Assembly: GCA_034926415.1 (NCBI GenBank) | Contig: JAYFRC010000096.1 | Location: 1-11,910, forward strand | Length of the DNA stretch: 11,910 nt | Origin: JAYFRC01 sp034926415 | Lineage (GTDB): Bacteria > Bacillota > Clostridia > Oscillospirales > Oscillospiraceae | Reading direction: 5' to 3' | Shown here: positions 5,171 to 11,910 of the stretch, piece after piece | How positions within the stretch are numbered: position 1 is the stretch's first letter | Layout of the letters: each line of letters starts with the position of its first letter | Made by a program: the position numbers and the translations under genes | The notes under the pieces: generated by a model | Databases searched by the model: none | Seen by the model: the letters and a program-made list of their open reading frames with translations, nothing else | Told to the model about the DNA's origin: nothing

Positions 5171-7690
5171 ATGGAACGCATTTTTCGTTCTGAAAACGCG
5201 AAAAAGAAAGCTCGCGGAGCTACGGCTCTGGTGCTGGCTGGAGCGATGGCGGCATCGTGCGTGCCGGCCATGGCTGCGGAAAAAATAGACGACGGCGTGC
5301 ACGCGACTTATGACGAGGCGTACTACGCGACGCTCGACTACTACGGCAACCTGACTGAGGGCAGCGTCGTCAAAAGCTACACAATGAACGGCGCGACCTC
5401 CCTTACCGATTACGGCACATACGACGAGGTCGTCAATCTGACCGATTCGACCGCGCCGGAACGCGACGGCGGAAAGACCACGTTTGCCTTTGACAAGTCG
5501 CCCGAACACTTCTATTTCGAGGGGCAAACCTCCGCGCCGTTTGAGGCCATGCCATGGACGCTGTCGGTCTCCTACGACTTAAACGGCGTACCTGCCAGAG
5601 CTGAGGATCTTGCCGGAGCCACGGGCGTCGTAGATATACATATCAACGCCGTGCCCAACGAAAGCGCCAGCGATTACGCAAGAAACAACTATACGCTCGA
5701 GGCTATGGCCGCGTTCAATCAGGACGACATACTGTCCCTCACCGCCGACGGCGGGCAGGTGCAGCTGCTCGGAAACCTTCGCGTCGTGATGTTTGCCGTG
5801 CTGCCCGGCGAGGAGCAACATTTCACCATCAGCGTCGGAAGCAACGATTTCTCGTTCGGCGGGCTGACATTTCTGCTCGCGCCCGCGACGCTGTCGCAGC
5901 TAAGCAGCATCAAGGAGCTCAAGGACAAGGAAGCTGAAATCGAGGACTCCTACGATGAGCTCAACAGCAGCATCGATACCCTGCTCAACTCGCTTTCAAA
6001 TATGAGCGGCAGCCTCAACGCGACGGCCGACGGGCTCGACAAGCTCAACGAGGCGCGCGGCGACATCTCGGACAGCGCGGGCGACGTCTACGACAGCGCC
6101 GACAAGGTGCTCGGCGATCTCGACGGGCTAAACGATTCTCTCGGCAAGGCGTCGGGGCATATCGACACCGCGGAGAAAGCCGCGGACGACGTCACGGCTT
6201 CGCTCAACTCCGTTAACAAGACGGTCCAGTCGCTCAAGGACGACATCTATGACGTCGAGACGAATATGGACACGATACAGACAGACCTTAACAGCATAAA
6301 GTCTCTCGCCGGAACGAGCAATTCGTCCGGCATGAGGAAAGACCTTGTAACGCTCGGTACCGACATAGCCGCGCTGAAAACGAATCTCGCCGGGCTTACT
6401 CCCCTGCTCGCCGAGCTCAAGCTCGGAGTCGGTACGGGCGGCGGCGCGCAGGAGCTGTCCGTTCAGGGCATGACGATGTCCGAGGTAAGCGAAGCTCTCG
6501 AAAAGGCTAAAAGCCTTGAGACGCTATATTACGGAGTGGGCGGCGGAGACGAGCTCAGCTTCACCGAATTCATGATCGCGGCGCAGATGGCCGGGGGCAC
6601 ATCCCAGGCCGACGCGGCCGCGAACGCGCAGAAGCTTTACACCGTTTACACCAGCTTCCCCAGCGCCGCGTACGCGCAGGCGGCAGAGGCCGCCGACCCG
6701 ACGACCTACGCCGGAGTTACGGAGGCTTACGCCAAGGCGCAGCTCTTTGCGACTATATACGAATCCGCGGTGCAGCCCGCTTCCGGCGAGAGCTCCGCTT
6801 CCCTATCAGACACGATGAACGAGAGCGAGTTCGCCGCCGCGATGCTGATGCTAAGCGATTATCAGACGGGCGTCGCCGCGGGGGGCGACAGCGCGGCCGT
6901 GCTCGGCACGATAACCGCAGCCGCGCCCACCTATTATACGAGCGGCACGTCCCTCGTCACGCTTTACGACGAATCGAAGACCGGCCTTCTCGCCAACATG
7001 ACCTCGCTCTGTGACACGCTCGGCACGAACGGCCTGACCGGCGATCTGACCTCTCTCGCCGCGCTTACGTCGACGACCGCTGGCGATATGAGCGACCTCA
7101 TAGACCTCGGAGATTCCGTGCTCAACAAGGCCGAAACGCTCATAACCGAGGCCAACACGCTCAATTCCCAGATAAACGAATACGAGCCCGACCTCAAGTC
7201 CGCGCTCGAGGATACAAAAACGCTCATAGGCTCCGTTACGACCACGGTCAGCGACACCCACAGTTTTCTGACGGCATTTGAGGCGCTCGTCAAAAAGTCG
7301 GGGGAAAAGATAGACAGCGGCACGCAGGAAACGCTTGCCGGCCTTTCCGCGACATTGCGTCAGGCGGCACGCAGCATGAACAGCGTGAACGGCGTCAAGT
7401 CCGCGAAAAACGACATCACCAGCCTTATCGACAACACATGGAACGAATACACCGGCAAGCAGAACAATCTGCTTAACATGGATCCCGATGCCGAGACGCA
7501 GTCGCTGACGTCGGAGCAGAACGCCGCGCCGATAAGCGTGCAGATGCTCATACGCACGCAGGAGATAAAATCCGTCGGCGTCGCAGACAGCGATTCTTCC
7601 TCGTCCTCCGCCTCGGACAACGGAACATTCGGCAGCCGTTTCCTCCAGATGTTCAAGGATATCTGGCACGACTTCACGCATCTTATTTAA
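5171..7690 (+). CDS. Secreted coiled-coil accessory protein of an MMPL-type exporter
   Basis: An 839-aa exported protein. The N terminus has a basic stretch (KKKAR), a hydrophobic core (about 17-31) and an AMA/MAA signal peptidase site near residue 35; Cys30 is in a poor lipobox context. Residues about 40-240 look like a compact beta-rich domain. About 245-420 is rich in Leu, Asp and Ser with heptad-like spacing and probably forms long coiled coil; 430-600 is Ala-rich and helical; 640-760 returns to coiled-coil character. A Ser-rich linker (808-813) leads to an amphipathic C-terminal end (RFLQMFKDIWHDFTHLI) that could touch the membrane. The layout recalls the extracellular part of YhgE/Pip-type proteins, but no clear membrane helix follows the signal peptide. 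GGAGGAG (5156-5162) precedes the ATG by eight bases. The transporter gene begins 18 bases after this stop. Molecular role unknown; an adaptor or periphery subunit is inference. Confidence 0.8.
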   Translation: MERIFRSENAKKKARGATALVLAGAMAASCVPAMAAEKIDDGVHATYDEAYYATLDYYGNLTEGSVVKSYTMNGATSLTDYGTYDEVVNLTDSTAPERDGGKTTFAFDKSPEHFYFEGQTSAPFEAMPWTLSVSYDLNGVPARAEDLAGATGVVDIHINAVPNESASDYARNNYTLEAMAAFNQDDILSLTADGGQVQLLGNLRVVMFAVLPGEEQHFTISVGSNDFSFGGLTFLLAPATLSQLSSIKELKDKEAEIEDSYDELNSSIDTLLNSLSNMSGSLNATADGLDKLNEARGDISDSAGDVYDSADKVLGDLDGLNDSLGKASGHIDTAEKAADDVTASLNSVNKTVQSLKDDIYDVETNMDTIQTDLNSIKSLAGTSNSSGMRKDLVTLGTDIAALKTNLAGLTPLLAELKLGVGTGGGAQELSVQGMTMSEVSEALEKAKSLETLYYGVGGGDELSFTEFMIAAQMAGGTSQADAAANAQKLYTVYTSFPSAAYAQAAEAADPTTYAGVTEAYAKAQLFATIYESAVQPASGESSASLSDTMNESEFAAAMLMLSDYQTGVAAGGDSAAVLGTITAAAPTYYTSGTSLVTLYDESKTGLLANMTSLCDTLGTNGLTGDLTSLAALTSTTAGDMSDLIDLGDSVLNKAETLITEANTLNSQINEYEPDLKSALEDTKTLIGSVTTTVSDTHSFLTAFEALVKKSGEKIDSGTQETLAGLSATLRQAARSMNSVNGVKSAKNDITSLIDNTWNEYTGKQNNLLNMDPDAETQSLTSEQNAAPISVQMLIRTQEIKSVGVADSDSSSSSASDNGTFGSRFLQMFKDIWHDFTHLI

Positions 7691-7708
7691 GGCTGGAGGG
7701 TGTTGTTT

Positions 7709-9949
7709 TTGGTTCAAAAAATTGCGCATGCTCTGACGAGGAAGCCGAAGCTCGTTGTGGTCATAGCCCTTCTTCTGCTCATCCCCTCGCTGCTCGGCTA
7801 CGTCGCGACGCGGATAAACTACGATATACTGACATACCTTCCGGACGACCTCGAATCGACACAGGGAGAAAAGCTGCTCGAGGAGCCTTTCGAGGACGCG
7901 GCGACAAGTATGCTCATCGTCGAAAATATGCCCTCCGCCTACACCAACAACCTGCTTAAAGAAATACAGGACGTACCCGGCGTCAGCAACGCCGTTTGGA
8001 TATCGAACCTCGTCGGTATACAGATACCCACCGATTTCATCCCCGCGAATATGCGCGACGTGTTCTACTCCGGCGACTCGACGATGATGATAATCCAGTA
8101 TGACAAGCCCGGCGCCTCCGATGAGACGATGGACGCCATAGGGCAGGTACGCTCGCTTTGCAACGAGAAATGCTTTCTCGCCGGGTTCTCCGTTGTCGTC
8201 AAGGATACCCGCGACCTTGTGGACAGGGAGCTTCCGATATATATAGGCCTCGCGGTCGCGCTGTCGCTGGCGGCCATGCTGCTGACGCTCGAGTCGTCGG
8301 TGCTGCCCTTCGTGTTCCTGCTCAGCATAGGCATGGCGATACTCTATAACTTCGGCACAAACATATTCCTCGGCGAGATATCGTATATAACAAAGGCCAT
8401 CGCCGCCATACTTCAGCTCGGCGTCACGATGGACTATTCGATATTCCTCTACCGGCGTTATGTCGAGGAGCTGCCAAAACACGCCGACAACCGCGACGCG
8501 ATGGCGAGCGCCATAGTCGCCGCGTTCCAGTCGCTGACCGGCAGCTCGCTGACGACGATAGCCGGTTTCATCGCGCTGTGCTTCATGCAGCTCACCCTCG
8601 GCAAGGACATAGGCATCGTCATGGCAAAGGGTGTCGCCCTCGGCGTTCTGACCGTCATTTTCGTGCTGCCCGCGCTGCTGCTCATCTTCGACAAGCCTAT
8701 AAGGCGCCACGTCCACAAAACGATAATCCCGAGCTTTTCAAGGGTCAACTCCTTCGTCGTAAAGCACCGCGTCGTCTTTGTCGTGATGTTCGTTCTTTTG
8801 TTCATACCCGCGCTCTACGCCCAGTCGCACACGCAGGTCTACTATAAGCTCGACCAGTCGCTTCCGCAGGATATGCCCTCCATCGTCGCCAACAACAAGC
8901 TCAAAAGCGATTACGATATGGCAACATCACATTTCGTACTGCTCGACGACGACATATCAAATTCAGATATGAACGATATGGAGGCGCAGATAAGAAACGT
9001 CGGCGGGGTGACGTCCGTCATATCTTATCATTCGCTCGTCGGAGACGGCATACCCGATTTCTTTATCCCCGACGATATCCGCAACATATTAAAGCAGGGC
9101 GGATACCAGCTGATGATGATAAACTCAAAGTACTCCGCCGCCACCGACGCAGTCTCAACGCAGCTCGACTCGCTCGAGAGCATAGTCAAGAAATACGACC
9201 CGGGCGCGTATATAACGGGCGAGGCCGCGCTGACGGACGATCTTATCGCCACCGCCGCCGTCGATTTCAAGGTCACGAACTACATCTCCATTGCCGCCAT
9301 CTTCATAATCATCGCGATAGTGTTCCAGTCGCTGACCGTCCCGGCGGCGCTGGTGCTGACGATAGAGCTGGCGATATTCATCAATCAGGGCATACCATAT
9401 TTTACCGGCACGACGATACCCTTCGTCTCGCCCACGATAATTGGTTGCGTACAGCTGGGCGCGACCGTCGACTACGCTATACTGATGTCGACCAGATTCC
9501 GCGAGGAGATACGCAACGGCCGCGACAGGCATGAGGCCGCGCATATCGCCGCCACCACCTCCGACGCCTCAATAATCACGAGCTCCCTCGTCATGTTCAG
9601 CGCGACTTTCGGCGTCAGCATAATATCCGACGTTGAGATAATAAGCAGCATCTGCGCCATGCTTGCCCGCGGCGCTCTCATCTCCGCGTTAATGAGCATC
9701 TTCGTTATGCCCGCGATACTGTGCGTCTGCGAGCCCGTGTTTGCCAAAACCAGCTTCCACTGGCACAGCGCGCCGACGCCGCGCGTCAGCCGCGCCGTGG
9801 CGGAAACGCTCGCCGCCCACAGAGCCGACAAAGCCGCCCCCGGCGAAAACGGCGTACAAGGCGCCGGGCTTCCCGCCGCGTACGACGATGAAAGCCGCGA
9901 AGGCCAAAACCCGAACGCCGAAGACAAAAATTATACGCCGGACAAATAG
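7709..9949 (+). CDS. MMPL/RND superfamily transporter with 12 membrane helices
   Basis: About 746 aa, made of two related halves. Each has one helix, a large extracellular domain, then five helices. Helix 1 is about 14-34. The first cluster covers about 175-327 and contains GVTMDYSIFLYRRY. The second half starts with a helix at about 355-371 and its cluster covers about 525-680, with GATVDYAILMSTRF. The Asp-Tyr pairs (about 242-243 and 588-589) match the proton-relay positions known in MmpL3-like proteins, so proton-driven export of a lipid or hydrophobic compound is likely. The extracellular domains also echo each other (FIPANMRDVF and FIPDDIRNIL). A charged, Pro/Ala-rich tail of about 60 residues is probably cytoplasmic and disordered. 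The frame opens with GTG at 7700, which touches GGAGG (7695-7699); TTG at 7709, nine bases from it, is the better start. Co-transcribed with the secreted coiled-coil gene. Confidence 0.9.
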   Translation: MVQKIAHALTRKPKLVVVIALLLLIPSLLGYVATRINYDILTYLPDDLESTQGEKLLEEPFEDAATSMLIVENMPSAYTNNLLKEIQDVPGVSNAVWISNLVGIQIPTDFIPANMRDVFYSGDSTMMIIQYDKPGASDETMDAIGQVRSLCNEKCFLAGFSVVVKDTRDLVDRELPIYIGLAVALSLAAMLLTLESSVLPFVFLLSIGMAILYNFGTNIFLGEISYITKAIAAILQLGVTMDYSIFLYRRYVEELPKHADNRDAMASAIVAAFQSLTGSSLTTIAGFIALCFMQLTLGKDIGIVMAKGVALGVLTVIFVLPALLLIFDKPIRRHVHKTIIPSFSRVNSFVVKHRVVFVVMFVLLFIPALYAQSHTQVYYKLDQSLPQDMPSIVANNKLKSDYDMATSHFVLLDDDISNSDMNDMEAQIRNVGGVTSVISYHSLVGDGIPDFFIPDDIRNILKQGGYQLMMINSKYSAATDAVSTQLDSLESIVKKYDPGAYITGEAALTDDLIATAAVDFKVTNYISIAAIFIIIAIVFQSLTVPAALVLTIELAIFINQGIPYFTGTTIPFVSPTIIGCVQLGATVDYAILMSTRFREEIRNGRDRHEAAHIAATTSDASIITSSLVMFSATFGVSIISDVEIISSICAMLARGALISALMSIFVMPAILCVCEPVFAKTSFHWHSAPTPRVSRAVAETLAAHRADKAAPGENGVQGAGLPAAYDDESREGQNPNAEDKNYTPDK

Positions 9950-9960
9950 CCTCTTTTATA

Positions 9961-9999
9961 AAGACCGCTCCCCCCTCACAGGGAGCGGTCTTGTTTTTT
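9961..9999 (+). terminator. Intrinsic terminator of the MMPL operon
   Basis: AAGACCGCTCCC (9961-9972), 8-base loop, GGGAGCGGTCTT (9981-9992): a perfect 12-bp stem followed by GTTTTTT, starting 11 bases after the transporter stop. Confidence 0.9.
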
Positions 10000-10045
10000 A
10001 GCCGGAAAAATACAGCACTCCGCACAAAATACTTTGTATTCCCTA

Positions 10046-10074
10046 TTGACATGGTAGTCTTATAGGCTTATAAT
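10046..10074 (+). promoter_or_regulatory. Consensus promoter of the metY-cysK unit
   Basis: Perfect TTGACA (10046-10051), 17-base spacer and perfect TATAAT (10069-10074). Transcription should begin near 10081, leaving a leader of about 137 bases. So strong a promoter on a biosynthetic operon implies control by a repressor or by the leader. Confidence 0.8.
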
Positions 10075-10099
10075 CCAACCAACATACTTGATTGGTGGG
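10075..10099. promoter_or_regulatory. Imperfect palindrome at the metY transcription start, candidate operator
   Basis: CCAACCAA (10075-10082) faces TTGGTGGG (10092-10099) with one mismatch and a 9-base gap. It begins directly after the -10 box and covers the expected start point, a usual repressor position. I could not match it confidently to a known sulfur regulator box such as that of CymR. Its right arm also holds GGTGGG, the weak ribosome binding site of the leader ORF. Confidence 0.4.
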
Positions 10100-10106
10100 T
10101 TTTGCG

Positions 10107-10166
10107 ATGACCAATAAATTCGAAGCGCTGCTAAGGTCGAACTTCCGGTTCGGGCGAATGTGTTGA
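10107..10166 (+). CDS. Possible 19-aa leader peptide ending Met-Cys
   Basis: ATG at 10107 opens a 20-codon frame, MTNKFEALLRSNFRFGRMC, ending in TGA 51 bases before the metY ATG. A weak ribosome binding site, GGTGGG (10094-10099), lies seven bases upstream. The last two sense codons are Met and Cys, the amino acids made by the pathway downstream. The frame contains a small hairpin (CGAAC 10138-10142 with GTTCG 10148-10152). Its ATGTGTT end (10158-10164) can pair with AACACAT (10184-10190), close to the metY ribosome binding site. A regulatory leader peptide is inference; a chance ORF is possible at this length. Confidence 0.4.
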   Translation: MTNKFEALLRSNFRFGRMC

Positions 10167-10217
10167 AAAGCCAAATATGTACAAACACATACGACGAAAA
10201 AAGGAAGGAAAATTATT

Positions 10218-11507
10218 ATGAGCAATAAAAAATATAAATTTGAAACACTTCAGCTCCACGTCGGGCAGGAAACTCCAGACCCGGCCACGGACGCGCGCGC
10301 AGTGCCTATATACGCGACTACCTCCTACGTTTTCAGGAATTCGGCGCAGGCGGCCGGCCGCTTTGGTCTGACCGAGGCCGGGAACATCTACACAAGGCTT
10401 ATGAACCCGACCTCCGACGTGTTTGAAAAACGCATGGCGGCGCTCGAGGGCGGCGCGGGCGCTCTCGCGACGGCCCCCGGTGCGGCGGCCATAACCTACG
10501 CGGTGCAGAATATTGCGGTCGCCGGAGACCATATAGTCTCCTCCGCGAATCTGTACGGCGGGACATACAACCTGTTCACCAACACCCTGCGCGAGCAGGG
10601 GCTGGGCGTGACATTCGTCGACCCGTCGGCGCCCGAAAATTTCGAAGCGGCGATAAAGCCCAACACAAAGTTGCTCTACGCCGAGACGCTCGGAAATCCT
10701 AACTCCGACGTCATCGACATTGAGGCCATAGCCGCCGTCGCGCACGCACACGGCATACCGCTCATAGTCGACAACACGTTTGCGACGCCGTTTCTGCTCC
10801 GCCCCATAGAGCACGGAGCCGACATAGTCGTGCACTCGGCGACAAAGTTTATCGGCGGGCACGGTACGGTCATGGGCGGCGTTGTTGTCGACAGCGGAAA
10901 ATTCGACTGGGCGCAAAATGACAGCTTCCCCGGCCTGAGCCGCCCGAACCCCTCCTATCACGGCGTGGTGTTCACGCAGGCTGCGGGAAACCTAGCCTAT
11001 ATAACCAAGCTCCGCACAACGCTGATGCGCGACCAGGGCGCGGTCATATCGCCCTTCAATTCGTTTTTGCTGCTTCAGGGGCTTGAAACCCTGTCGCTTC
11101 GCGTTGAGCGGCACGTTGAAAACGCGCTCAAGGTCGTCGCCTTCCTCAAAAACCACCCTCAGGTCGAGCGCGTCAACCATCCCTCGCTCTCTACGGGGCG
11201 GCAGAGGGAGCTGTACAACGGATATTTCCCGAACGGCGCTGCTTCCATCTTCACATTTGAGATACGCGGCGGCGCGGAAACGGCGAAAAAATTCACCGAG
11301 AGTCTCGAGCTCTTTTCTCTTCTTGCAAACGTCGCGGACGTCAAATCCCTCGTCATACATCCGGCCTCCACGACGCACTCCCAGCTCTCGCCCGAGGAGC
11401 TGCTCGCCTGTGGCATAAAGCCGAACACCGTGCGGCTTTCGATAGGCACCGAACACATAGACGACATAATCTCGGACCTCGCCCGCGGCTTCGAGGCGGT
11501 AAGATAA
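10218..11507 (+). CDS. metY: O-acetylhomoserine aminocarboxypropyltransferase (O-acetylhomoserine sulfhydrylase)
   Basis: A 429-aa cytoplasmic PLP enzyme of the Cys/Met metabolism family, full length. It combines O-acetylhomoserine with sulfide to give homocysteine, the direct sulfhydrylation route to methionine; relatives can also act on O-acetylserine. YTRLMNPTSDVFEKRMAALE (58-77) carries the Tyr and Arg that bind PLP phosphate across the subunit interface. AETLGNP (155-161) and VDNTFATP (184-191) include Asp185, which contacts the PLP ring nitrogen. The Schiff-base lysine is Lys210 in HSATKFIGGHG. The C-terminal RLSIGTEHIDDIISDL is typical. The length and the Phe-, Asn-rich segment at 224-246 favour MetY over cystathionine gamma-synthase or MetZ. 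AAGGAAGG (10201-10208) ends nine bases before the ATG. It is followed at 11619 by cysteine synthase with no terminator between. Confidence 0.93.
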   Translation: MSNKKYKFETLQLHVGQETPDPATDARAVPIYATTSYVFRNSAQAAGRFGLTEAGNIYTRLMNPTSDVFEKRMAALEGGAGALATAPGAAAITYAVQNIAVAGDHIVSSANLYGGTYNLFTNTLREQGLGVTFVDPSAPENFEAAIKPNTKLLYAETLGNPNSDVIDIEAIAAVAHAHGIPLIVDNTFATPFLLRPIEHGADIVVHSATKFIGGHGTVMGGVVVDSGKFDWAQNDSFPGLSRPNPSYHGVVFTQAAGNLAYITKLRTTLMRDQGAVISPFNSFLLLQGLETLSLRVERHVENALKVVAFLKNHPQVERVNHPSLSTGRQRELYNGYFPNGAASIFTFEIRGGAETAKKFTESLELFSLLANVADVKSLVIHPASTTHSQLSPEELLACGIKPNTVRLSIGTEHIDDIISDLARGFEAVR

Positions 11508-11520
11508 GAAGGCGGTCATT

Positions 11521-11595
11521 ATGATGAAACGGTTTTCTCCGGCGGCGTTCCTGCGATGTAGTTCGCGCGTCCGCGTAAATTTATTAAATAAATAA
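11521..11595 (+). CDS. Possible 24-aa small ORF between metY and cysK
   Basis: Tandem ATG codons at 11521 and 11524 open a frame of 24 codons to TAA at 11593-11595. GAAGG (11508-11512), which overlaps the last base before the gap after metY, ends eight bases upstream, a good spacing. The product begins MMKRFSPAAFLRCSSRVRV, is basic and has one Cys; it resembles nothing I know. The AT-rich 3' end contains an odd palindrome (ATTTATT and AATAAAT around an A, 11579-11593). Translation here could couple metY to cysK or be accidental. Confidence 0.2.
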   Translation: MMKRFSPAAFLRCSSRVRVNLLNK

Positions 11596-11618
11596 TTACC
11601 GAAAAGGAGAAAATAGAA

Positions 11619-11910
11619 ATGTCAAATATATATACCTCCGCCGACCAGCTTGTCGGCCGCACTCCCCTGCTTGAGCTCACGCACATCGAAAAGGAGCTCG
11701 CTCTCAAGGCCAAAATCCTCGCCAAGCTCGAATACTTCAATCCCGCCGGCTCCGTCAAGGACCGCATCGCCAAGGCAATGATAGACGACGCCGAGAGACG
11801 CGGGCTGCTCAAGCCCGGCTCCGTAATTATCGAGCCGACGAGCGGTAACACCGGCATAGGCCTCGCCTCCGTCGCGGCGGCGCGCGGCTACCGTACAATT
11901 ATCGTCATGC
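11619..11910 (+). CDS. cysK: Cysteine synthase A (O-acetylserine sulfhydrylase), 3' end beyond the window
   Basis: The first 97 codons of a fold-type II PLP enzyme that makes cysteine from O-acetylserine and sulfide. It begins MSNIYTSADQLVGRTPLLEL, the usual CysK opening. NPAGSVKDR contains the PLP lysine Lys47, and EPTSGNTGIGLA (72-83) is the substrate and cofactor loop of the family. The ATG at 11619 has AAGGAG (11604-11609) nine bases upstream. The gene follows metY by 111 bases with no terminator, so it probably shares its promoter; an AT-rich palindrome at 11579-11593 could carry separate control. About two thirds of the protein lies outside the window. Cystathionine beta-synthase-like relatives share these motifs, but the opening and the metY context favour CysK. 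Confidence 0.92.
   Translation, partial: MSNIYTSADQLVGRTPLLELTHIEKELALKAKILAKLEYFNPAGSVKDRIAKAMIDDAERRGLLKPGSVIIEPTSGNTGIGLASVAAARGYRTIIVM

Noticed and set aside
6851..8716. A 621-codon open frame on the minus strand
   Set aside because: It lies antisense to the coiled-coil and MMPL genes, straddles their junction, and its Arg/His/Tyr/Gly-rich translation has no family features. It is a by-product of GC-rich codon use on the other strand.
10075..10217. SAM riboswitch or T-box before metY
   Set aside because: I found no SAM-I core, T-box sequence or terminator/antiterminator pair in the leader.
10131..10961. A 276-codon minus-strand frame over the start of metY and its leader
   Set aside because: metY is unambiguous on the other strand, and the translation is Arg/Val/Gly-rich without motifs.

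Overview
The window is compact, GC-rich bacterial DNA with Gram-positive signals: GGAGG-type ribosome binding sites, near-consensus TTGACA/TATAAT promoters and short tight hairpin terminators. Gene content (a KamA-family radical SAM aminomutase, a DUF3810 membrane protein, an MMPL exporter with a secreted coiled-coil partner, O-acetylhomoserine sulfhydrylase next to cysteine synthase) fits an anaerobic clostridial Firmicute, perhaps of the Oscillospiraceae type. That placement is inference. I see no mobile element, tRNA, rRNA or CRISPR array.

Layout. (1) Positions 1-1947, minus strand: a peptidase S51-like protein followed by a DUF3810 membrane protein with an HEMAH motif; the start of one more minus-strand gene may lie at the left edge. 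(2) Positions 1948-2171: a divergent regulatory region with two promoters, a perfect 17-bp palindrome over the rightward -35 box and two further perfect inverted repeats in the predicted leader. (3) Positions 2172-4314, plus strand: a translationally coupled pair, a Ddl-like ATP-grasp ligase and a short lysine 2,3-aminomutase-like radical SAM enzyme, closed by a perfect 14-bp bidirectional terminator. (4) Positions 4363-9999: a TetR regulator (minus) diverging from a two-gene operon encoding a secreted 839-aa coiled-coil protein and a 12-TM MMPL/RND transporter, closed by a terminator. (5) Positions 10046-11910: a consensus promoter, a leader with a possible 19-codon ORF ending Met-Cys, then O-acetylhomoserine sulfhydrylase (metY) and the 5' part of cysteine synthase (cysK, cut by the window edge).

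How they work together (inference). The aminomutase would turn L-lysine into beta-lysine (both side-chain-binding aspartates are present), and the co-translated ATP-grasp enzyme is the obvious candidate to ligate beta-lysine to something. This pair is the best candidate for an undescribed pathway here. The TetR protein probably controls the divergent export operon. metY and cysK form a sulfur-assimilation unit whose leader could sense Met or Cys supply.
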